Numbered from the stretch's first letter, positions 1 through 9,434 are shown. The stretch: 64,000 nucleotides of DNA from an uncultured Burkholderiales bacterium (GCA_903820745.1 CAIJIT010000289.1:1-64000), one strand, 5' to 3'. Numbers and translations are program-made. Notes: generated from the letters alone by a model not told the origin.

Positions 1-1983
1 CCAGAGGTTGGACAGGCCCGGCACCTTGACCGCCTGATCGAGTTCTTCGATCAGCTTTTCTGGCGTCATGCCGGCGCGCCATTGCTCGCGCGGCTTCAGC
101 TGAATCGTGGTTTCAAACATCTCCAGCGGCGCCGGATCGGTGGCGGTCTCGGCGCGGCCGGCCTTGCCGAAGACGCGCTCGACTTCGGGCAAGGTCTTGA
201 TCATCCGGTTGGTGATTTGCAGCAGCTCGGCCGCTTTTTGCGCCGACAGCCCGGGCAGCGCCGAAGGCATGTAGAGCAGATCGCCTTCGTCGAGCTTGGG
301 CAGAAATTCGCCGCCCAGATGCAGCAAGGGCCAGGCCGTGGAAGCGAGCAGCGCCAGCGCGATCGCCAGCGTCATACGGGGGGCCTTCAAAACCCATTCC
401 AGCGCCGGGCGGTAGCCCGCGATCAAGCCGCGGGTCAGCGGGTTCTTCTGCTCGGCCGGGATGCGGCCGCGAATCCAGTAACCCATCAGGACCGGGATCA
501 AGGTGACCGAGAGCCCAGCTGCTGCGGCCATCGCATAGGTCTTGGTGAAGGCCAGCGGGCCGAACAAGCGCCCTTCCTGGGCCTCCAGCGTGAACACCGG
601 GATGAAGGACAGCGTGATGATCAGCAGCGAGAAAAACAGCGCCGGGCCGACCTCTTCGGCGGCTTGCGTCATCACTTGCCAGCGTGCTTCGCCTTCGAGC
701 CGCTGGCCGGCATGTTGATGCTGCCAGGCCTCGATTTTCTTGTGGGCGTTTTCGATCATCACCAGCGCTGCATCGACCATTGCACCGATCGCGATCGCGA
801 TGCCACCCAGCGACATGATGTTGGCGTTGATGCCCTGGTAGCGCATCACCGCAAAAGCCATCAGCACGCCCAGCGGCAGCGCGATGATCGCCACCAGCGC
901 CGAGCGCAGATGCCACAGGAAGGCCGCGCAGACCAGGGCGACGACGATGAATTCCTCGATCAGCTTGTGCGACAGATTGCTGATCGCGCGTTCGATCAGC
1001 GCGCTGCGGTCATAGGTGTTGATGACTTCAACGCCGGGCGGCAGGCTTTTCTGCAACTCGGCCAATTTGGCCTTGACCGCGGCGATGGTGGTCTGCGCGT
1101 TCTTGCCCGAGCGCAGGATGACGATGCCGCCAGCGACTTCGCCCTCGCCGTCGAGTTCGGCGATGCCGCGACGCATTTCGGGGCCGACCTGGATCGTCGC
1201 CACATCGCCAAGCTGCACCGGAATGCCGGCGCGCATGGCCAGCGGGACCGCGCGGAAGTCATCGAGCGTTTTCAAATAACCGCTGGCGCGCACCATGTAT
1301 TCGACCTCGGCGAGTTCGAGCACCGCGCCGCCGGTCTCCTGGTTGCCGGCTTTCAGCGCCTCGCGCACCTGGCTGTAGCTGATGCCATAGGCCACCAGCT
1401 TGCGCGGATCGAGCAGCACCTGGTATTGCCGCACCATGCCGCCCACCGAAGCGACCTCGGCCACATCGGGCAGACTTTTCAGCTCGTATTTGAGGAACCA
1501 GTCCTGCAGCGTGCGCAGTTGCGACAGGTCGTTGCGGCCACTGCGGTCGACCAGCGCGTATTGATAAATCCAGCCGACACCGGTGGCATCAGGGCCCAGC
1601 GAGGTTTTGGCGCTGGCCGGCAGCCGGCTCTGCACCTGGTTCAGGTATTCCAGCACCCGCGAGCGCGCCCAGTACAGGTCAGTGCCGTCATCGAAGATCA
1701 CATAGACGAAGCTGTCGCCGAAGAACGAGAAACCGCGCACGGTCTTGGCTCCCGGCACCGACAGCATCGTCGTGGCGAGCGGGTAGGTGACCTGGTTTTC
1801 GACGATCTGTGGTGCCTGGCCCGGATAGCTGGTGCGGATGATCACCTGCACATCGGACAGGTCGGGCAGCGCGTCGATCGGCATATGGCGCAGGCTGTAG
1901 CCGCCCCAGACCGACAGCAGCAGCGTCACCAGCAACACCAGCAGGCGGTTCGCTACCGACCAGCGGATCAGCCGCGCGATCAT
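1..1983 (-). CDS. cusA: CusA/CzcA-family heavy-metal RND efflux permease (partial, C-terminus beyond left edge)
   Basis: Inner-membrane proton-driven permease of a tripartite heavy-metal efflux pump. The first 661 codons are in the window with no stop; the family is about 1,040 residues, so roughly a third is missing. Visible are an N-terminal membrane anchor, the porter-domain stretch [16 protein letters not shown] near residue 90, and the transmembrane-4 signature [20 protein letters not shown], whose Asp404 is the proton-relay residue typical of the HME subfamily. The ATG overlaps the cusB stop (ATGA), so the two are probably translationally coupled. Family assignment is secure. Cu(I)/Ag(I) specificity is inferred from the Cus-like order C-B-A and the small metal-ligand-rich protein heading the operon; Zn/Co/Cd remain possible. 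Confidence 0.93.
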   Translation of the reverse strand, partial: MIARLIRWSVANRLLVLLVTLLLSVWGGYSLRHMPIDALPDLSDVQVIIRTSYPGQAPQIVENQVTYPLATTMLSVPGAKTVRGFSFFGDSFVYVIFDDGTDLYWARSRVLEYLNQVQSRLPASAKTSLGPDATGVGWIYQYALVDRSGRNDLSQLRTLQDWFLKYELKSLPDVAEVASVGGMVRQYQVLLDPRKLVAYGISYSQVREALKAGNQETGGAVLELAEVEYMVRASGYLKTLDDFRAVPLAMRAGIPVQLGDVATIQVGPEMRRGIAELDGEGEVAGGIVILRSGKNAQTTIAAVKAKLAELQKSLPPGVEVINTYDRSALIERAISNLSHKLIEEFIVVALVCAAFLWHLRSALVAIIALPLGVLMAFAVMRYQGINANIMSLGGIAIAIGAMVDAALVMIENAHKKIEAWQHQHAGQRLEGEARWQVMTQAAEEVGPALFFSLLIITLSFIPVFTLEAQEGRLFGPLAFTKTYAMAAAAGLSVTLIPVLMGYWIRGRIPAEQKNPLTRGLIAGYRPALEWVLKAPRMTLAIALALLASTAWPLLHLGGEFLPKLDEGDLLYMPSALPGLSAQKAAELLQITNRMIKTLPEVERVFGKAGRAETATDPAPLEMFETTIQLKPREQWRAGMTPEKLIEELDQAVKVPGLSNLW

Positions 1984-3218
1984 GGCTGGCTGCCCGAAGC
2001 CGCCGGCGCGCGTGCCAGCACGCCCTGCAAGCTGGCTTCGGAGTCGAGCAGGAACTGACCCGATGCGACGATCTGCTGGCCTGGTTGCAGGCCGCTGCGG
2101 ATGACGATCCATTCACCCACCTGGTCTTCGACTTCGACCTCGACCGGCCGGTAGCGCCCCGGCCCTTCCGCCAAGTAGACCAGCGCACGGCTGCCGGTTC
2201 GGATCACGCCTTCAGCCGGCACCACCAGGGCATTGCGCTGGCTGCCCAGCAGGCTGACCTGCGCGAACAGACCGGCGCGCAGCCGCAGCCCCGGATTGGG
2301 CAATTCGATGCGAACGCGCAGGGTGCGGGTCTCGCGATTGGTCTCGGGCAGCAAGGCCGTGATACGGCCCTTGAACAGTTCACCCGGCAGCGCCGCAAAG
2401 CGTGCCTGCGCCGCCTGCCCGGGCCGGATCGCCGCCGCCTGCGCTTCGGGCAAAGCGGCTTCGAGCCAGATGCTGGACAAGCCATTGATCCGCACCAGCG
2501 TCATCCCTGGCGCCACCATCATGCCGCTGCGTACCTGCAATTCGGTGATCAGGCCGGCGGTCGGCGCGGTGATCGTCTGCAGGGCGCTGGGCTGGCCTTT
2601 GCGCTCGACTTGTTCAACCATCGACAAAGGCATGCCGAGCAGCAGCATCCGCTGGCGCGCCGCCTGGGTCAGGGCGCTGTCGCCGGTGGCCTTGACCGCC
2701 AGGTATTCCTGCTGTGCGCCTTGCCATTCGGGGTTCATCAGATCGACCAGCGGAGCGCCGGCGGCGACCACATCGCCAGGTGCCAGGCCGTAGACGCGCT
2801 CGACGAAACCGGCGGTGCGGGCCTGCACGATGCTGATGTCGCGCTCGTTCAATTGCAGGTTGCCGACGGCCTCGACCGTGGCGCCGATCAGGCGCTTTTC
2901 GACCGTCGCCAAGCGGATCCCGAGTGCTTGTTGCGCCGGCTTGGTCAAGCTCAGCGTCGGGGCTTCGTCGGCGCCGGCTTCATCGGCATAGCGCGGCACC
3001 AGTTCCATGTCCATGAAGGGCGAATGGCCGGGCTTGTCGAACTTCTGCACCGGCATCATCGGGTCGTACCAGTAGAGGACTTTGCGCTCGGCCTTGACGG
3101 CGGGTTCGGCCGGCATAAGCTGCACGGCCTTTTGCCATTGCGCCAGGCCCAGGCCGAGCAGCATGCCGGCGGCCAGCAAGCTGATGGCGGCGACGATTGA
3201 TTTTTGTTTCGGGCTCAT
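1980..3218 (-). CDS. cusB: CusB-type periplasmic adaptor (membrane fusion protein) of metal efflux
   Basis: Periplasmic adaptor linking the RND permease to the outer-membrane channel, 412 residues. An N-terminal membrane anchor (about residues 7-27) is followed by a short heavy-metal-binding-like segment at about 50-76 (DPMMP...[15 protein letters not shown]), in which the cysteines of the usual CPMHP/CGM motif are replaced by Asp, Met and Phe. Methionine-rich coordination fits Cu(I)/Ag(I). HlyD-like barrel-sandwich and beta-barrel domains follow. I chose the ATG at 3218 over an in-frame TTG at 3233 because GGAG lies about 8 nt upstream and the family begins near this Met. Only 1 bp separates it from the cusC stop, and it overlaps cusA by 4 bp. 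Confidence 0.9.
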   Translation of the reverse strand: MSPKQKSIVAAISLLAAGMLLGLGLAQWQKAVQLMPAEPAVKAERKVLYWYDPMMPVQKFDKPGHSPFMDMELVPRYADEAGADEAPTLSLTKPAQQALGIRLATVEKRLIGATVEAVGNLQLNERDISIVQARTAGFVERVYGLAPGDVVAAGAPLVDLMNPEWQGAQQEYLAVKATGDSALTQAARQRMLLLGMPLSMVEQVERKGQPSALQTITAPTAGLITELQVRSGMMVAPGMTLVRINGLSSIWLEAALPEAQAAAIRPGQAAQARFAALPGELFKGRITALLPETNRETRTLRVRIELPNPGLRLRAGLFAQVSLLGSQRNALVVPAEGVIRTGSRALVYLAEGPGRYRPVEVEVEDQVGEWIVIRSGLQPGQQIVASGQFLLDSEASLQGVLARAPAASGSQP

Positions 3219-3219
3219 G

Positions 3220-4455
3220 TCATTGCTCCGCAATCAAGGTGGTGAGGCGAACGCGCAAAGCCGCGCCTTGCAGGTCGATGTCGATCAGCCGCAGCCGGGT
3301 CTCGACCAGCTCGCGGCGGGCCGCCAGGACGGAACCCAGATCGCTGCGGCCCGCCTGGTAGCTGGCCAGCGCCAGTGCCACGCGCTCGGCGGCCAAGGCT
3401 TGTCCGCTGTCCGCGAGGCGGGCGCGCTGGCGGTCGAGCGACTGCAACTCGGCCAACTGGCTTTCGATTTCTTCGCCATGGCGGCGCAGCAGGTCTTCGC
3501 GCTCGGCGGTGATGCGCTGCAGCATCTGCTGCTTGGCCATCACCTGCGGCTGCTGGCGCCGGCCTTGCTGCCAGGGCAGGTCAAAGCTGAACTGGACCGA
3601 CATCATGTCGCCGAACTGCGGGCCGCGCCGGCTGTAGACCAGCTCCCAGGCCCAGTCGCCGCGCGCTTCCGCATCGGCTTCCTTGATTTCGGCGCTGGCC
3701 AACGCCTGGTCGGCGGCAAATGGCGTGATCTCGGCATGCCGATGCAGGCCGGCAAGTACCGCTGCAGGGTCGACCCGCAGCGCCGGCGGTGCGCCTTCAA
3801 GCGCTTCATCGGCACGGCTGCCAACCCAGCGGCGCAGGGCGGCGCGTGCCTTGGCGACATCGCGCTGCGCATCATCGCGCCGGTCGGCCAGGGCCAGCGC
3901 TTCCTGGCGCGCCATCGTGCGATCGGCAGGCATGACGCGACCGGCGCCGATGCGCGCGTCGAGCGTGTCCTGCAGCAAACGGTTCTCTGTTTCGAGCGCC
4001 GCCAACTGTGCCAGCCTGGCTTCGGCGAAATGCACGCCCAGCCAGGCCAGCGCTGCATCCCTTTGCACGGCCAGTTGCGCAACGGCCAGCAGCGCCTGTT
4101 CGCGTGCCACCTTCGCCTCGGCACCGCTGGCGCGCGCGGCCCGCTTGGCGCGGTTGGGTACTTCCTGCATCAAGCCGATGCGCTGCATCGTCATGAAGTC
4201 GCGGTTGATGCTGAGCCGATCTGCGCCATTGACCGGCAGGTTGTCCAGCCCCAGCGTCAGCCGCGGGTCGGGCAGGCTGGCGGCGGCGGGGAGCGCGGCT
4301 TCGGCGCCGGCCAGGGCGCTCTTTTGCGCCATCAGCACCGGCGCCTGGTCCAGCGCCAACCGGCTGACGGTCTCGTAGCTCAATGCGGCGCTGGCCAGCA
4401 CGGGCAGGGTGAGCAAGGCCAGCATGATGCCGGCGCGCAATTGTGGGTGTTGCAT
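3220..4455 (-). CDS. cusC: CusC-type outer-membrane factor (TolC family)
   Basis: Outer-membrane channel subunit of the metal efflux pump, 411 residues. It begins with a signal peptide (MQHPQLRAGIMLALLTL, cleavage near LASA at residues 21-24) and continues with two long alpha-helical outer-membrane-efflux repeats rich in Ala, Gln, Arg and Leu, as in TolC-like proteins. The reading frame stays open upstream to 4851, but homology-like sequence and the signal peptide begin at the ATG at 4455, which has AAGGA about 9 nt upstream; this sets the start. It lies 77 bp downstream of the small exported protein gene and 1 bp from cusB. Substrate is inferred from the operon. Confidence 0.85.
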   Translation of the reverse strand: MQHPQLRAGIMLALLTLPVLASAALSYETVSRLALDQAPVLMAQKSALAGAEAALPAAASLPDPRLTLGLDNLPVNGADRLSINRDFMTMQRIGLMQEVPNRAKRAARASGAEAKVAREQALLAVAQLAVQRDAALAWLGVHFAEARLAQLAALETENRLLQDTLDARIGAGRVMPADRTMARQEALALADRRDDAQRDVAKARAALRRWVGSRADEALEGAPPALRVDPAAVLAGLHRHAEITPFAADQALASAEIKEADAEARGDWAWELVYSRRGPQFGDMMSVQFSFDLPWQQGRRQQPQVMAKQQMLQRITAEREDLLRRHGEEIESQLAELQSLDRQRARLADSGQALAAERVALALASYQAGRSDLGSVLAARRELVETRLRLIDIDLQGAALRVRLTTLIAEQ

Positions 4456-4532
4456 TGCAGATGTCCTTCTCAACGTGAATCGCTCAAGCAGCCAGGCCCG
4501 CAGCGGGCTGGCCGGGTGGATCACGCGAGGGG

Positions 4533-4940
4533 CTAGTTGCGCAGGACTTGCAGGGACAGGTAGAGCGGCGGCGCGCCCGGTGGTGCAGCGCCGGCAGCGA
4601 TCCCGAAAGCCGGCATCAGCGCCTGCTTGGGCAGACGCATTGCAGGCGTCCAGTCGAGCACGGCCAGCAACATCGGCACCCAGGGCAGATCGGCTGCCAC
4701 TGCCGGGCTGGCGGTCTGGCTGCCTTGCTGGCAATGGGCTTTGCACAGCTGGGGCTGCGCCGGATCGACACTGGCCGCCGCCATATGGCTGCCGTCGCAT
4801 CCCGGCATCTCGGCCATCGGGACCGGCGCCGCTGCATCGCTGGCTGCGCAAGCGTAAGCCGCCGTGACCAACTGCATGAACAGCAAGGTCAGGATCAGGC
4901 AGCCGGCAAGCCAGCGAACATGAAGGCGGGGGAAGCGCAT
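4533..4940 (-). CDS. Small exported Cys/His/Met-containing protein heading the cus operon (putative copper-binding)
   Basis: 135-residue protein with a hydrophobic N-terminal export signal (about residues 8-30). The middle carries potential metal ligands: MAEMPGCDGSHM, then CKAHC, plus two further Met/Pro-rich stretches. I do not recognise a named family with certainty. Small leader proteins of this kind often precede CusCBA-like operons and are thought to bind or sense copper in the periplasm, but that role is inferred here. It is the first gene of the minus-strand operon and is followed by cusC. The gap to ubiT upstream is only 51 bp, so its promoter must be very compact or lie inside ubiT, or it is read through from the ubiUVT operon. 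Confidence 0.6.
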   Translation of the reverse strand: MRFPRLHVRWLAGCLILTLLFMQLVTAAYACAASDAAAPVPMAEMPGCDGSHMAAASVDPAQPQLCKAHCQQGSQTASPAVAADLPWVPMLLAVLDWTPAMRLPKQALMPAFGIAAGAAPPGAPPLYLSLQVLRN

Positions 4941-4991
4941 GGGTGCGAGTGTAGGCCTGTGATCAGACCGGCGATTGAGATCGGACAGCGT

Positions 4992-5429
4992 TCAGGCGCG
5001 CTGCGGCCAGACCAGGATTGGCCCGAGCGCATCCAGCGTGTTTTTCAGCAGCAGGCCGTATTCGGTATCGCCTTCGAGCACCAGGGCGCGTTCGAAAAAC
5101 AAGCGGTCCGGATCTTCCTGGCCTTTCAGCAGGCGCAGATAAGCGGCGCTGCTGGCGCGGATGCTGACGCGCGGCGCCAGCGCTGCAGGCGCCACGGCAA
5201 AGCCGCGCTCGGTCAGCCAGACGCGGCAGCGCAGGCCCAGGTCTTCGACTTCGATCGCCACCACCGCGTTGGCCAACTCCTGCCGCTGGGATTCGCGCAA
5301 GCGGGGCCAGAGCAGGCGTTGCAGGGCCAGGGCCAGCAACAGACTCGGCGGTTGCCAAGGCAGGCGGCGGACGAAATTGAGCAAGGGGACAGGCAGCGAC
5401 GGCAGGGCAAAACTCTGGTTTTGGGCCAT
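4992..5429 (-). CDS. ubiT: UbiT: SCP2-domain lipid carrier of O2-independent ubiquinone synthesis
   Basis: SCP2-like protein (YhbT/UbiT family), 145 residues, which in E. coli binds isoprenoid quinone intermediates for the oxygen-independent ubiquinone pathway. The SCP2 fold is suggested by the alternating segment VVAIEVEDLGLRCRVWLTER, then VSIRASSAAYLRLLKGQEDP and DRLFFERALVLEGDTEYGLLL, the last typical of YhbT. The start at 5429 (MAQNQSF) is set by GAGGA 8 nt upstream; the frame is open further upstream but there overlaps ubiV. It is the last gene of ubiU-ubiV-ubiT, 14 bp after ubiV. Confidence is high because all three partners are present in the known order. Confidence 0.88.
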   Translation of the reverse strand: MAQNQSFALPSLPVPLLNFVRRLPWQPPSLLLALALQRLLWPRLRESQRQELANAVVAIEVEDLGLRCRVWLTERGFAVAPAALAPRVSIRASSAAYLRLLKGQEDPDRLFFERALVLEGDTEYGLLLKNTLDALGPILVWPQRA

Positions 5430-5443
5430 TTCGAAATTCCTCT

Positions 5444-6370
5444 TCAGTCTTGCCAGACCATGCCGGCCTGGTCCAAGGCATAACCATTGACCAGCGCGCC
5501 CGGCAAATGCAAGGCACGCAAGGCTTCGAGGCCGGACTCGGCGTCCTGTCCCTGGTTGAAGACCTGCTCGAATTGGTAAACCACCTCGGCAAAGCTGCTT
5601 GAGCAGGGCGACAGCCGCAGCCGCTGCACCCCGGCCGCGCTCAAGGCCGGCGCCTGCCCGAGCAGGCAATGGATGCCGGCCGATTGGGTCTGGGTGCCGT
5701 TGAGAACCAAAAAGTCCTGGTCTTCGGTCGAGCGCAGCACCAGGCCATCGGGATCGTCCAGGCAGCGGTACTGGCAGTCGTCCTTGTTCAGATGGTGGTG
5801 GCGAGCGGTGAAGCAGCGTGCCGAAAATGCCAGCGGCATGCGACCGAAGGCGAATACCTCGGTCTCCAAAGCCTGGCCCTGCGGGTTGCAGACTGGCGCC
5901 GATGGCGGGTTGATGAGGGCCACCGTCGCCAGGTCCAGTTCGAGCGGCGGCACCCAGCGCGTCGCCCCCAGCGCGGCATGCTGTTGCAACGCCGATTGGT
6001 TGTAGATGTTGATATGCGGCGACAGCACGAAGGGCCGGCCCTGCAATAGCTGCAAGGCTGAAGCATCGTTGGCCTCGACCAGGAATTCATGCTGCTCGGC
6101 TTGGCTGCGCAGCAAGCGCAGATCGGCTTCCGACTCGATCAAGGTCTGGGTGGCCAGCACCACTTCCTTGCCCGCCTGACGCAGCTGGCCGGCCAATGCC
6201 AGCCAGTCGGCCAGCTTGAGTTCACGCCGGCGTGCGCAGACCACTTCGCCGAGCACCAGGCAGTCAGCGGCGCTGTCGGCCATGCTGGCGTAAAAGGCGG
6301 TGACATCGTTGCGCGACCAGTGGTATTGCAGCGGGCCGATGGTCAAGGCCATGCGTTGATGCATGCTCAT
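5444..6370 (-). CDS. ubiV: UbiV: U32-family [4Fe-4S] subunit of the O2-independent ubiquinone hydroxylase
   Basis: U32 peptidase-like protein (YhbV/UbiV), 308 residues against about 290 in E. coli. With UbiU it hydroxylates the ubiquinone ring without oxygen. Cysteines expected for the [4Fe-4S] cluster are visible: one at about residue 45 (VVCARRRE) and a later group in ARCFTARHHHLNKDDCQYRC. The ATG at 6370 overlaps the ubiU stop by 4 bp (ATGA), which decides it over a second Met two codons later. Role and partner come from the family and the gene order. Confidence 0.92.
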   Translation of the reverse strand: MSMHQRMALTIGPLQYHWSRNDVTAFYASMADSAADCLVLGEVVCARRRELKLADWLALAGQLRQAGKEVVLATQTLIESEADLRLLRSQAEQHEFLVEANDASALQLLQGRPFVLSPHINIYNQSALQQHAALGATRWVPPLELDLATVALINPPSAPVCNPQGQALETEVFAFGRMPLAFSARCFTARHHHLNKDDCQYRCLDDPDGLVLRSTEDQDFLVLNGTQTQSAGIHCLLGQAPALSAAGVQRLRLSPCSSSFAEVVYQFEQVFNQGQDAESGLEALRALHLPGALVNGYALDQAGMVWQD

Positions 6371-7398
6371 CTCCAGGGCCGGCTGTAAGCACCAAGGGTG
6401 ACCTGCTGGCCCTCGGCATGCTCGGCCAATGTCGCTGCCCATTGCGGCTGGACCGCAAAGCGCCCGCCCTGGCCGTTGCCGGCGGCAAAGCAGGCATCGA
6501 TGGCAGCGCGCCAGACGCGTGTCACCTGTTCAACGTAGGCGGCGCTGCGCTGGCGGCCTTCGATCTTGATCGCCGCAATGCCCATCGCCATCAGCTCGGG
6601 CAACAAAGCCATGCTGTTCAAGCTGGTTGGATCTTCCAGCGCATAGTCGCGCACGCCATCGACGGCAAAGCGGCCTTTGCACAACGTCGGGTAACCGCGC
6701 GGCTCGGTCGGGCCGAACTCGTCGATCAGCACTTCACCCAGCCGCACCTGCACCGCGCCGGCCTTGTCGACCCAGCGCACGGCTGATGGCGGCGAGCAGA
6801 CGCCGGCGTTGTTCGGCGATTGCCCGGTGACATAGGAAGACAGGGCGCAGCGCCCTTCGACCATCACGCACAGGCTGCCAAAGCCGAAGACCTCGATTTC
6901 CACCGAACTGTTGCGCAGCACATGGCCGACATGCGAGAGCATCAGCACGCGCGGCAGCACGGCGCGCTGGATGCCGTAATGCTCACTGTAAAACTCGATC
7001 GCTTCATAACTGGTCGCTGAGGCCTGCACGCTCAGGTGCAGCCGCAGCTGCGGGTGTTCGCGGCAGGCATAGGCCATCACGGCGGTGTCGGCGCAGATCA
7101 GCGCATCGGCGCCCATCTCGACCGCCAGGTCGACCGCGTGCCACCAGCGTTCGGGTTCCTGAGCGCGCGCGAAGGTGTTCAACGCCATCAGCACCTGCGC
7201 CCCTTTGGCATGGGCATGGGCGACCCCTTCCCTGGCCTGCTCGAGGTCGAAGTTCAGGCCGGCGAAATTGCGCGCATTGGTCGCATCCTTCAATCCCATA
7301 TAGACCGCATCGGCGCCGGCATTGACCGCCAGTTGCAGGGCGCGCAGCGATCCGGCTGGGCAGACCAGTTGGGGCTTGCGGGCGTAGGAAACCGTCAT
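6367..7398 (-). CDS. ubiU: UbiU: U32-family [4Fe-4S] subunit of the O2-independent ubiquinone hydroxylase
   Basis: U32 peptidase-like protein (YhbU/UbiU), 343 residues. It forms a heterodimer with UbiV that carries out oxygen-independent hydroxylation in ubiquinone synthesis. The family start ELVCPAGSLxALxxAVxAGADAVYxG is recognisable (QLVCPAGSLRALQLAV), as are the U32 signature EVFGFGSLCVMVEGRC and the four cysteines for the cluster (GSLC, EGRC, NAGVC, PTLC). First gene of the ubiUVT operon, divergent from a DUF2249/NnrS-like/SirB2 operon across a 238-bp region that contains an FNR/Dnr-like palindrome, which fits anaerobic induction. Confidence 0.94.
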   Translation of the reverse strand: MTVSYARKPQLVCPAGSLRALQLAVNAGADAVYMGLKDATNARNFAGLNFDLEQAREGVAHAHAKGAQVLMALNTFARAQEPERWWHAVDLAVEMGADALICADTAVMAYACREHPQLRLHLSVQASATSYEAIEFYSEHYGIQRAVLPRVLMLSHVGHVLRNSSVEIEVFGFGSLCVMVEGRCALSSYVTGQSPNNAGVCSPPSAVRWVDKAGAVQVRLGEVLIDEFGPTEPRGYPTLCKGRFAVDGVRDYALEDPTSLNSMALLPELMAMGIAAIKIEGRQRSAAYVEQVTRVWRAAIDACFAAGNGQGGRFAVQPQWAATLAEHAEGQQVTLGAYSRPWR

Positions 7399-7544
7399 GG
7401 CTGGTGGCTGGCGGGGGCGGCCAGATCGTCTCGTTGGAGTGGGCGCCAGTCTGACCAGATCGGCCGCCGCGCGGTTTGCGTTAGGTCATGCCGGCGCCGA
7501 TGACTGGGGGAGCGCAAACAGCACAGCCGCTGAACGGCCCGAGC

Positions 7545-7558
7545 TTGACATGAAGCAA
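7545..7558. promoter_or_regulatory. Candidate FNR/Dnr/Anr box between ubiU and the DUF2249 operon
   Basis: TTGACATGAAGCAA matches the CRP/FNR-family anaerobic consensus TTGAT-N4-ATCAA at 8 of 10 fixed positions. It lies in the 238-bp divergent region, about 147 bp from the ubiU start and 79 bp from the DUF2249 protein start, and could serve either promoter. The rest of the region (7399-7636) shows no gene. The FNR link is inferred from the motif and from the anaerobic function of the genes. Confidence 0.5.
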
Positions 7559-7636
7559 TTGCCCGCGCTGAACGTTTGCATAGCATCGCGCCGCTATTTG
7601 CCTTCCCGTTGCTTCTTTCTTGACGAATGGATTTCC

Positions 7637-7918
7637 ATGCCGACCACCGCTTCAATCCCCACGATCGACGTCCCCAGCATCGCCCCGCAGGAGCGCCATC
7701 CGCTGATTTTTACGACCTTCCGCGAGCTGCCGGAAGGGCAGGCCATGGCGCTGTGGGTAGACCATGAACCGCTGCCTTTGCTGCGTCAATTCGAGGGCAT
7801 GCTAGCGGGCCAATTCAGCTGGGATTACCTTGAGACGGGGCCGCTGCGCTGGCATGTCCGCATCACCAAAATGGCCCTGCCGCAACGCCAATGCTGCGGG
7901 GCTTGCGGCGGCGCGTGA
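7637..7918 (+). CDS. DUF2249 domain protein
   Basis: Small soluble protein of 93 residues of the DUF2249 type (ELPEGQAMALWVDHEPLPLL, then a WDYLETGPLRWHVRI segment). DUF2249 proteins commonly sit next to nitrite/nitric-oxide reduction genes, hemerythrins and NnrS-like membrane proteins, but no biochemical role is established. The C-terminus carries a CCGACGG cysteine cluster that could bind metal. ATG at 7637. The 3' end overlaps the next gene by 28 bp, so the two are likely coupled. First gene of a three-gene plus-strand operon divergent from ubiUVT. Confidence 0.75.
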   Translation: MPTTASIPTIDVPSIAPQERHPLIFTTFRELPEGQAMALWVDHEPLPLLRQFEGMLAGQFSWDYLETGPLRWHVRITKMALPQRQCCGACGGA

Positions 7919-9051
7919 TTCTGGGTCGGGCTGCGGCATCGCCCGGCGCGGTGCTGCGAATAACGGTTTTTCGGCTGATTCTGGCATTGCTGATCGGCAG
8001 CGCGCTGTTGGCCGCCGTCGTTGGCGGTCTGCTGCGAGCGGGTCTGAACTGGGCCGCGCTGCGCGACAGCAGCCTGGGGGTCAACGCCGAAGCGGCCCAT
8101 GCGGCGCTGATGTTGTCGGGGTTTCTCGGCACGGTGATTGCGGTCAAGCGCGCTGTCTGGGTCAAACAGTCATGGGCCCATGCCGCACCCTTGTTCTCTG
8201 GGCTTGCCGGGATGCTTTTGCTCGTTGGCGCCAGCAAGGCCGCCGCCTGCGGCTTGCTGCTGGCTTCCCTGCTGCATGCCGTGGCGAATGCCTGGGTCAT
8301 GTGGCGCCAAGTGAGCTACAGCAAGGCGCTGCTGCTGGCCGGCGCGCTGGCCTGGCTGATCGGCAATCTGCTGTTCGCGGCCGGCGCCGATAGCGCCTTG
8401 CTACTGCCCTGGTGGTTTGCCTTCCCGGTGCTGACGATCGTCGGCGAGCGCCTGGAGATGACAGCGCTGCTGCGCCATCAGCCGCTGGCAGGTCGGCCCT
8501 TGTCGGTGATCGCTGCCAGCTTGCTGCTTGGCGCGGCATTGATGCCATTCGCCCCCCGCAACGCGGCGCTGATCTTCGGCATCGCCTTGGCTTCGCTGGC
8601 CGTTTGGCTCGGGTGGTTCGACATCTTCAGCCGCAAGCCGCTCGCCCATGGCCTGAGTCGCTATCTCCGGATTTGCTGTGCCAGCGGCTATGCCTGGCTG
8701 GGACTGGGCGGGATGGCCTGGTTCGGCATGGCGCTGGGTTGCCCGGGGCGCGACCTGGCCGTCCACGCGCTGGGGCTGGGCTTTATCGTCAGCCTGTTGT
8801 TCGGCCATGCGCCGGTGATCCTGCCGGCCTTGGCGCGTATCGGTATCGTCTTCAGCGACAGGTTTTATCTGCCGCTTTGGCTGTTACAGGCATCGTTGTT
8901 GTTGCGGCTGTTCGGCGGCATCGGTCATCTGCAATTACGCTTTGCCGGCGCTTGCTTGAATGCCGCTGCGCTGTTGCTGTTTGCCGCCCTGCTGCTCAAG
9001 GCCGCGCTTGACTGGCGCAGAATGGGCCGCCGTTGGCCGGGGTTCAAATGA
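7891..9051 (+). CDS. NnrS-like polytopic membrane protein
   Basis: 386-residue integral membrane protein with about ten to twelve hydrophobic helices. Helix-associated motifs HAALMLSGFLGTVIAVKRAV and HALGLGFIVSLLFGHAPVIL resemble NnrS-family haem/copper membrane proteins and the hypothetical membrane proteins found near denitrification genes; the histidines could be haem or copper ligands. Exact function is unknown. The ATG at 7891 lies inside the end of the DUF2249 gene, and the stop overlaps the SirB2 gene by 4 bp (ATGA). Context beside ubiUVT suggests a role in low-oxygen or nitrogen-oxide metabolism. Confidence 0.65.
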   Translation: MLRGLRRRVILGRAAASPGAVLRITVFRLILALLIGSALLAAVVGGLLRAGLNWAALRDSSLGVNAEAAHAALMLSGFLGTVIAVKRAVWVKQSWAHAAPLFSGLAGMLLLVGASKAAACGLLLASLLHAVANAWVMWRQVSYSKALLLAGALAWLIGNLLFAAGADSALLLPWWFAFPVLTIVGERLEMTALLRHQPLAGRPLSVIAASLLLGAALMPFAPRNAALIFGIALASLAVWLGWFDIFSRKPLAHGLSRYLRICCASGYAWLGLGGMAWFGMALGCPGRDLAVHALGLGFIVSLLFGHAPVILPALARIGIVFSDRFYLPLWLLQASLLLRLFGGIGHLQLRFAGACLNAAALLLFAALLLKAALDWRRMGRRWPGFK

Positions 9052-9434
9052 TCGATTATTCAAGCGTGAAGCTGATTCACCAGACCGCCGCTGCGCTGTC
9101 TGTCAGCGGCTTTCTGGCGCGCGGCATCGCGGCCCTCGCCGGTGCCGCCTGGGTGCGCGGTCGGGCGGCAAGATCGGTGCCGCATTTTGTCGACACGGTG
9201 CTGTTGGCTTCGGCCATGACGCTGGCCTGGACGGCAAGGCTTGATCCAACCGAAACGCCTTGGCTGATGGCGAAAATTACCGCCCTGGTCGTCTACATCG
9301 GGCTGGGCATGGTGGCGCTGCGGCCGGCAGTTCCCAGTCGGCTGCGAGCGCTCGCCCTGCTGCTGGCCTTATGCACCTTTGCCTATATCGTTGCGGTGGC
9401 CATCGGCAAACAACCCGGGGTGTTTTCAGGCTGA
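9048..9434 (+). CDS. SirB2 family membrane protein
   Basis: 128-residue protein with four predicted membrane helices and the SirB2 pattern VKLIHQTAAALSVSGFLARG at the start, a VDTVLLASAMTLAWTARL helix and WLMAKITALVVYIGLGMVAL. SirB2 proteins have no settled biochemical role and are often co-located with denitrification or nitrite-related genes. ATG at 9048 overlaps the upstream stop (ATGA), which selects this start over a Met five codons earlier. Last gene of the operon; its end overlaps the convergent HPP-CBS gene by 9 bp. Confidence 0.85.
   Translation: MIDYSSVKLIHQTAAALSVSGFLARGIAALAGAAWVRGRAARSVPHFVDTVLLASAMTLAWTARLDPTETPWLMAKITALVVYIGLGMVALRPAVPSRLRALALLLALCTFAYIVAVAIGKQPGVFSG

Noticed and set aside
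82-2058. Long plus-strand open frame opposite cusA and the end of cusB
   Set aside because: Its product is Arg/Gln/His-rich with no recognisable domain, while the minus strand encodes a clear RND permease. It is a high-GC antisense shadow.
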